Source of the DNA: an uncultured cyanobacterium
Lineage (GTDB): Bacteria > Cyanobacteriota > Cyanobacteriia > PCC-6307 > Cyanobiaceae
DNA: 7,138 nt
NCBI GenBank assembly: GCA_903831165.1
Contig: CAIKWV010000509.1
Span: 1 to 7,138 of the forward strand
Direction: 5' to 3'
Part shown: piece by piece, positions 6,051-7,138 of the stretch
Layout of the letters: every line of letters starts with the position of its first letter
How positions within the stretch are numbered: position 1 is the first letter of the stretch
Program-made: the position numbers and the translations under genes
The notes under the pieces: generated by a model
The model's database searches: none
What the model was told of the DNA's origin: nothing
The model's input: the letters and a program-made list of their open reading frames with translations, nothing else

Positions 6051-6066
6051 GGCCCGGTCCCGGGCC
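6051..6066 (+). terminator. First hairpin after the secreted-protein gene
   Basis: GGCCCG (6051-6056) pairs with CGGGCC (6061-6066) around a 4-nt loop, 5 nt after the stop codon. No T-run follows, so by itself it is not an intrinsic terminator. It may protect the mRNA 3' end or assist the terminator downstream. Confidence 0.45.
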
Positions 6067-6089
6067 ACTTGCTTCACCGATGCGATCGA

Positions 6090-6108
6090 GCCCCGGCCTG
6101 GCCGGGGC
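6090..6108 (+). terminator. Second GC-rich hairpin after the secreted-protein gene
   Basis: GCCCCGGC (6090-6097) and GCCGGGGC (6101-6108) form a perfect 8-bp stem with a 3-nt loop, followed by a pyrimidine-rich C/T stretch (6109-6122) but no run of Ts. It is the middle of three consecutive hairpins and could pause polymerase before the real terminator. Confidence 0.5.
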
Positions 6109-6118
6109 CCCTTCCCTT

Positions 6119-6139
6119 CCCCGCTCTGGCGGGGTTTTT
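6119..6139 (+). terminator. Intrinsic terminator of the secreted-protein gene
   Basis: CCCCGC (6119-6124), loop TCTG, GCGGGG (6129-6134) and then TTTTT (6135-6139) form a standard rho-independent terminator for plus-strand transcription. On the minus strand there is no T-run, so it acts in one direction only. Confidence 0.82.
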
Positions 6140-6216
6140 CATGCTGCAACGCCACCGCAGTTCGCGAGGCCCCATCAAGCGCCGTCGTCAACCACGGGAA
6201 CGCGCGGATCGTGCTC

Positions 6217-6259
6217 GGCCCAGCCCGATCCGGGTAGAGAACGGATCTGAGGCTGGGCT
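6217..6259. other. Long imperfect hairpin in the convergent gap
   Basis: The outer stem GCCCAGCC (6218-6225) / GGCTGGGC (6251-6258) is perfect over 8 bp. The inner stem GATCCG (6227-6232) / CGGATC (6242-6247) is perfect over 6 bp, with a 9-nt loop GGTAGAGAA. The bulge is 1 nt on one side and 3 nt on the other. No T-run follows on either strand. It may be part of a small RNA or a 3'-end structure of the converging transcripts. Confidence 0.45.
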
Positions 6260-6327
6260 CACGGAGTCACCGGGCTCATCGGGTCGCTGGTTCCGCGCAC
6301 CACACCAGCCTGGGGGCCCGATCTGGC

Positions 6328-6354
6328 CAGCGCTTCAGGGGGCTGAAACCGCTG
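6328..6354. other. Short imperfect hairpin near the 3' end of the RarA-like gene
   Basis: CAGCG (6328-6332) pairs with CGCTG (6350-6354) and TTCAG (6334-6338) with CTGAA (6343-6347), with a 4-nt G loop and a 1x2 internal loop. It lies about 75 nt beyond the minus-strand stop and could be a 3'-end structure for that transcript, though it lacks a T-run. Confidence 0.3.
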
Positions 6355-6429
6355 CTTCTGCGCCGCCGGCGAGGACATCGGCTTGCCCAACTCCGTCTGG
6401 CGGCCGAACCCCGACACCGATGCGGCCGC

Positions 6430-7138
6430 TCATGGGGGGCACTGACCCAGCAGCAGGCTGTGGCGCAGAGGTTGGGGCAAGCGGATCCCCTGGTGCCGGC
6501 TGAACAGGGCCTGCAGTCCGTCGATCACAGCAGTGTCCAGCTGGCGGCTGAGCAGTCGCCGGTACTCCGCCTCCGGATCGAACCAGCGCCGCAGCAGCGG
6601 AGCGTCCAGGGGCAGACCCAGGCTTTCCTGCCAGCTCTGGTTGTCCAGCCGCCAACCCCGTTGCTCCAGCCAGGCCTGCACGACCCCAGGCCCGGCCCCC
6701 TGACCTGTCAGCCAGTCCCGTTCCAGGGCCTGGGCCTGGCTCAGGGCTTCCGCCAGCTCGCCTGGCGCGGCCAGGGCTCCGTTGTGGGCCAGCAGGCTGC
6801 CCACCGGCCCCAGCAACGGCTCACTGAACAGCAACCGGGCCCGTGCCGACGGGGCCGCCAGGGCGGTGAGGGCATCGAGGCAGCCCTGAAGTTGCTCGCT
6901 CGCGTAGCCACGCCAGGGTTGGCGGGCAGCCAGCCAGTCGAACTGCCAGCCCGCTTCCAGCTGTTCGGCCAGGTTGGCGGGTTGCTCGGGCGGCACGGTT
7001 AGCAGCCGGGGCCGGCGCAGGTGGTCGAGCAGCTGCAGCTGGGCCTGGAGCCGCTCCCGGTCGGCCGTGGCGGCCAGGGTGATGACCACCTCCCCTTCGC
7101 TGGCGGCTTCCAGGGGATCGAGGGCCCAGAGCAGGGAA
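6430..7138 (-). CDS. C-terminal part of a RarA/MgsA-like AAA ATPase fusion protein (partial, 5' end beyond window)
   Basis: The frame is open from the right edge and ends at a TGA (6432-6430), giving 235 residues. The GTG at 7089 is internal: the same frame continues upstream with LLWALDPLEAASEGEVVI to the window edge. The sequence reads like the C-terminal module attached to the replication-recombination ATPase RarA (MgsA) in cyanobacteria, which is related to SAM-dependent methyltransferases. Recognisable stretches, numbered in the fragment, are LLWALDPLEAASEGEVVITL (2-21), a RPRLL segment (near 42-46), FDWLAARQPW (69-78), and RWFDPEAEYRRLLSRQL (185-201) before the IRLPQPL ending. The AAA ATPase part is not in view, so the fusion is inferred from the resemblance and from remembered synteny with bcp. 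RarA acts at stalled replication forks; the role of this module is not known to me. If the ATPase is absent upstream, it would be a stand-alone methyltransferase-like protein. Confidence 0.62.
   Translation of the reverse strand, partial: SLLWALDPLEAASEGEVVITLAATADRERLQAQLQLLDHLRRPRLLTVPPEQPANLAEQLEAGWQFDWLAARQPWRGYASEQLQGCLDALTALAAPSARARLLFSEPLLGPVGSLLAHNGALAAPGELAEALSQAQALERDWLTGQGAGPGVVQAWLEQRGWRLDNQSWQESLGLPLDAPLLRRWFDPEAEYRRLLSRQLDTAVIDGLQALFSRHQGIRLPQPLRHSLLLGQCPP

Larger units (their letters stand above)
6140..6429. other. Convergent intergenic gap without a credible gene
   Basis: This stretch lies between the terminator and the stop of the RarA-like gene. Open frames exist on both strands but encode Pro/Arg/Gly-rich shadow sequence with no start context or family resemblance. 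I found no tRNA, tmRNA, SRP RNA or Yfr1-type motif on reading both strands. It holds two hairpins (6217-6259 and 6328-6354) that may belong to transcript ends or an unrecognised small RNA. No T-run that would make a minus-strand terminator is visible. Confidence 0.6.

Noticed and set aside
6140..6429. Possible tRNA, tmRNA piece or SRP RNA in the convergent gap
   Set aside because: No T-loop consensus, tag-peptide coding sequence or SRP core motif was found on either strand.
6335..6433. 32-codon minus-strand ORF whose ATG overlaps the stop of the RarA-like gene (ATGA)
   Set aside because: The overlap is attractive, but the peptide is Gly/Ala/Val-rich without motif, has no Shine-Dalgarno, and such an overlap can occur by chance. 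Conservation in relatives would be needed to revive it.
6042..6503. Plus-strand open frame (153 codons) across the convergent gap
   Set aside because: It runs through the terminator and into the opposite strand of the RarA-like gene, is Pro/Arg/Gly-rich and has no family resemblance.

Overview
The window looks like a GC-rich unicellular cyanobacterium of the Cyanobium/Synechococcus (alpha-cyanobacterial) type. This rests on the gene families present: a cyanobacterial-style type III pantothenate kinase, PAPS-type CysH, type II NAD(P)H dehydrogenase, PrxQ/Bcp, and a secreted protein resembling the cyanobacterial DUF1400 domain. It also rests on the strongly G/C-ending codons and two copies of the cyanobacterial HIP1 octamer (GCGATCGC). 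The neighbourhood NDH-2, cysH, coaX, bcp, rarA-like resembles what I recall from marine Synechococcus and Prochlorococcus. No database was searched, so all family assignments come from motif reading. I see no mobile element, phage gene, CRISPR array, tRNA or rRNA.

Layout. Positions 1-3113 hold a tightly packed minus-strand operon. In transcription order it is a type II NAD(P)H dehydrogenase (3113-1887), a REG-2/HDHD3-like HAD protein (1890-1228) and the GTPase hflX (from 1231, running off the left edge). Both junctions are stop/start overlaps (ATGA and TTGA), which suggests translational coupling. After a 45-bp divergent gap, a plus-strand pair follows: cysH (3159-3989) and coaX (GTG start at 3990, directly after the cysH stop). 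coaX then collides with the convergent gene bcp/prxQ (5203-4736), and their coding ends overlap by 31 bp. A 170-bp divergent region with inverted repeats and a candidate extended -10 promoter separates bcp from a plus-strand secreted protein (5374-6045). That protein gene is followed by a cluster of hairpins ending in a clear intrinsic terminator (6119-6139). A 385-bp convergent gap, with further hairpins but no credible gene, leads to the C-terminal part of a minus-strand protein (7138-6430). I read that protein as the extra C-terminal module of the cyanobacterial RarA/MgsA-like ATPase fusion.

How the genes work together. This is mostly conserved housekeeping: quinone reduction by NDH-2, assimilatory sulfate reduction by CysH, the first step of CoA synthesis by CoaX, peroxide detoxification by PrxQ, ribosome rescue by HflX and, probably, replication-fork maintenance by the RarA-like protein. 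CysH and PrxQ both normally draw electrons from thioredoxin, so thiol redox chemistry is a loose common thread. I see no convincing evidence of a wholly new multi-gene system. The most interesting items are the stand-alone secreted DUF1400-like gene with its distinct codon use, altered signature motifs in three enzymes, an extra N-terminal domain on HflX, and the structured convergent gap.
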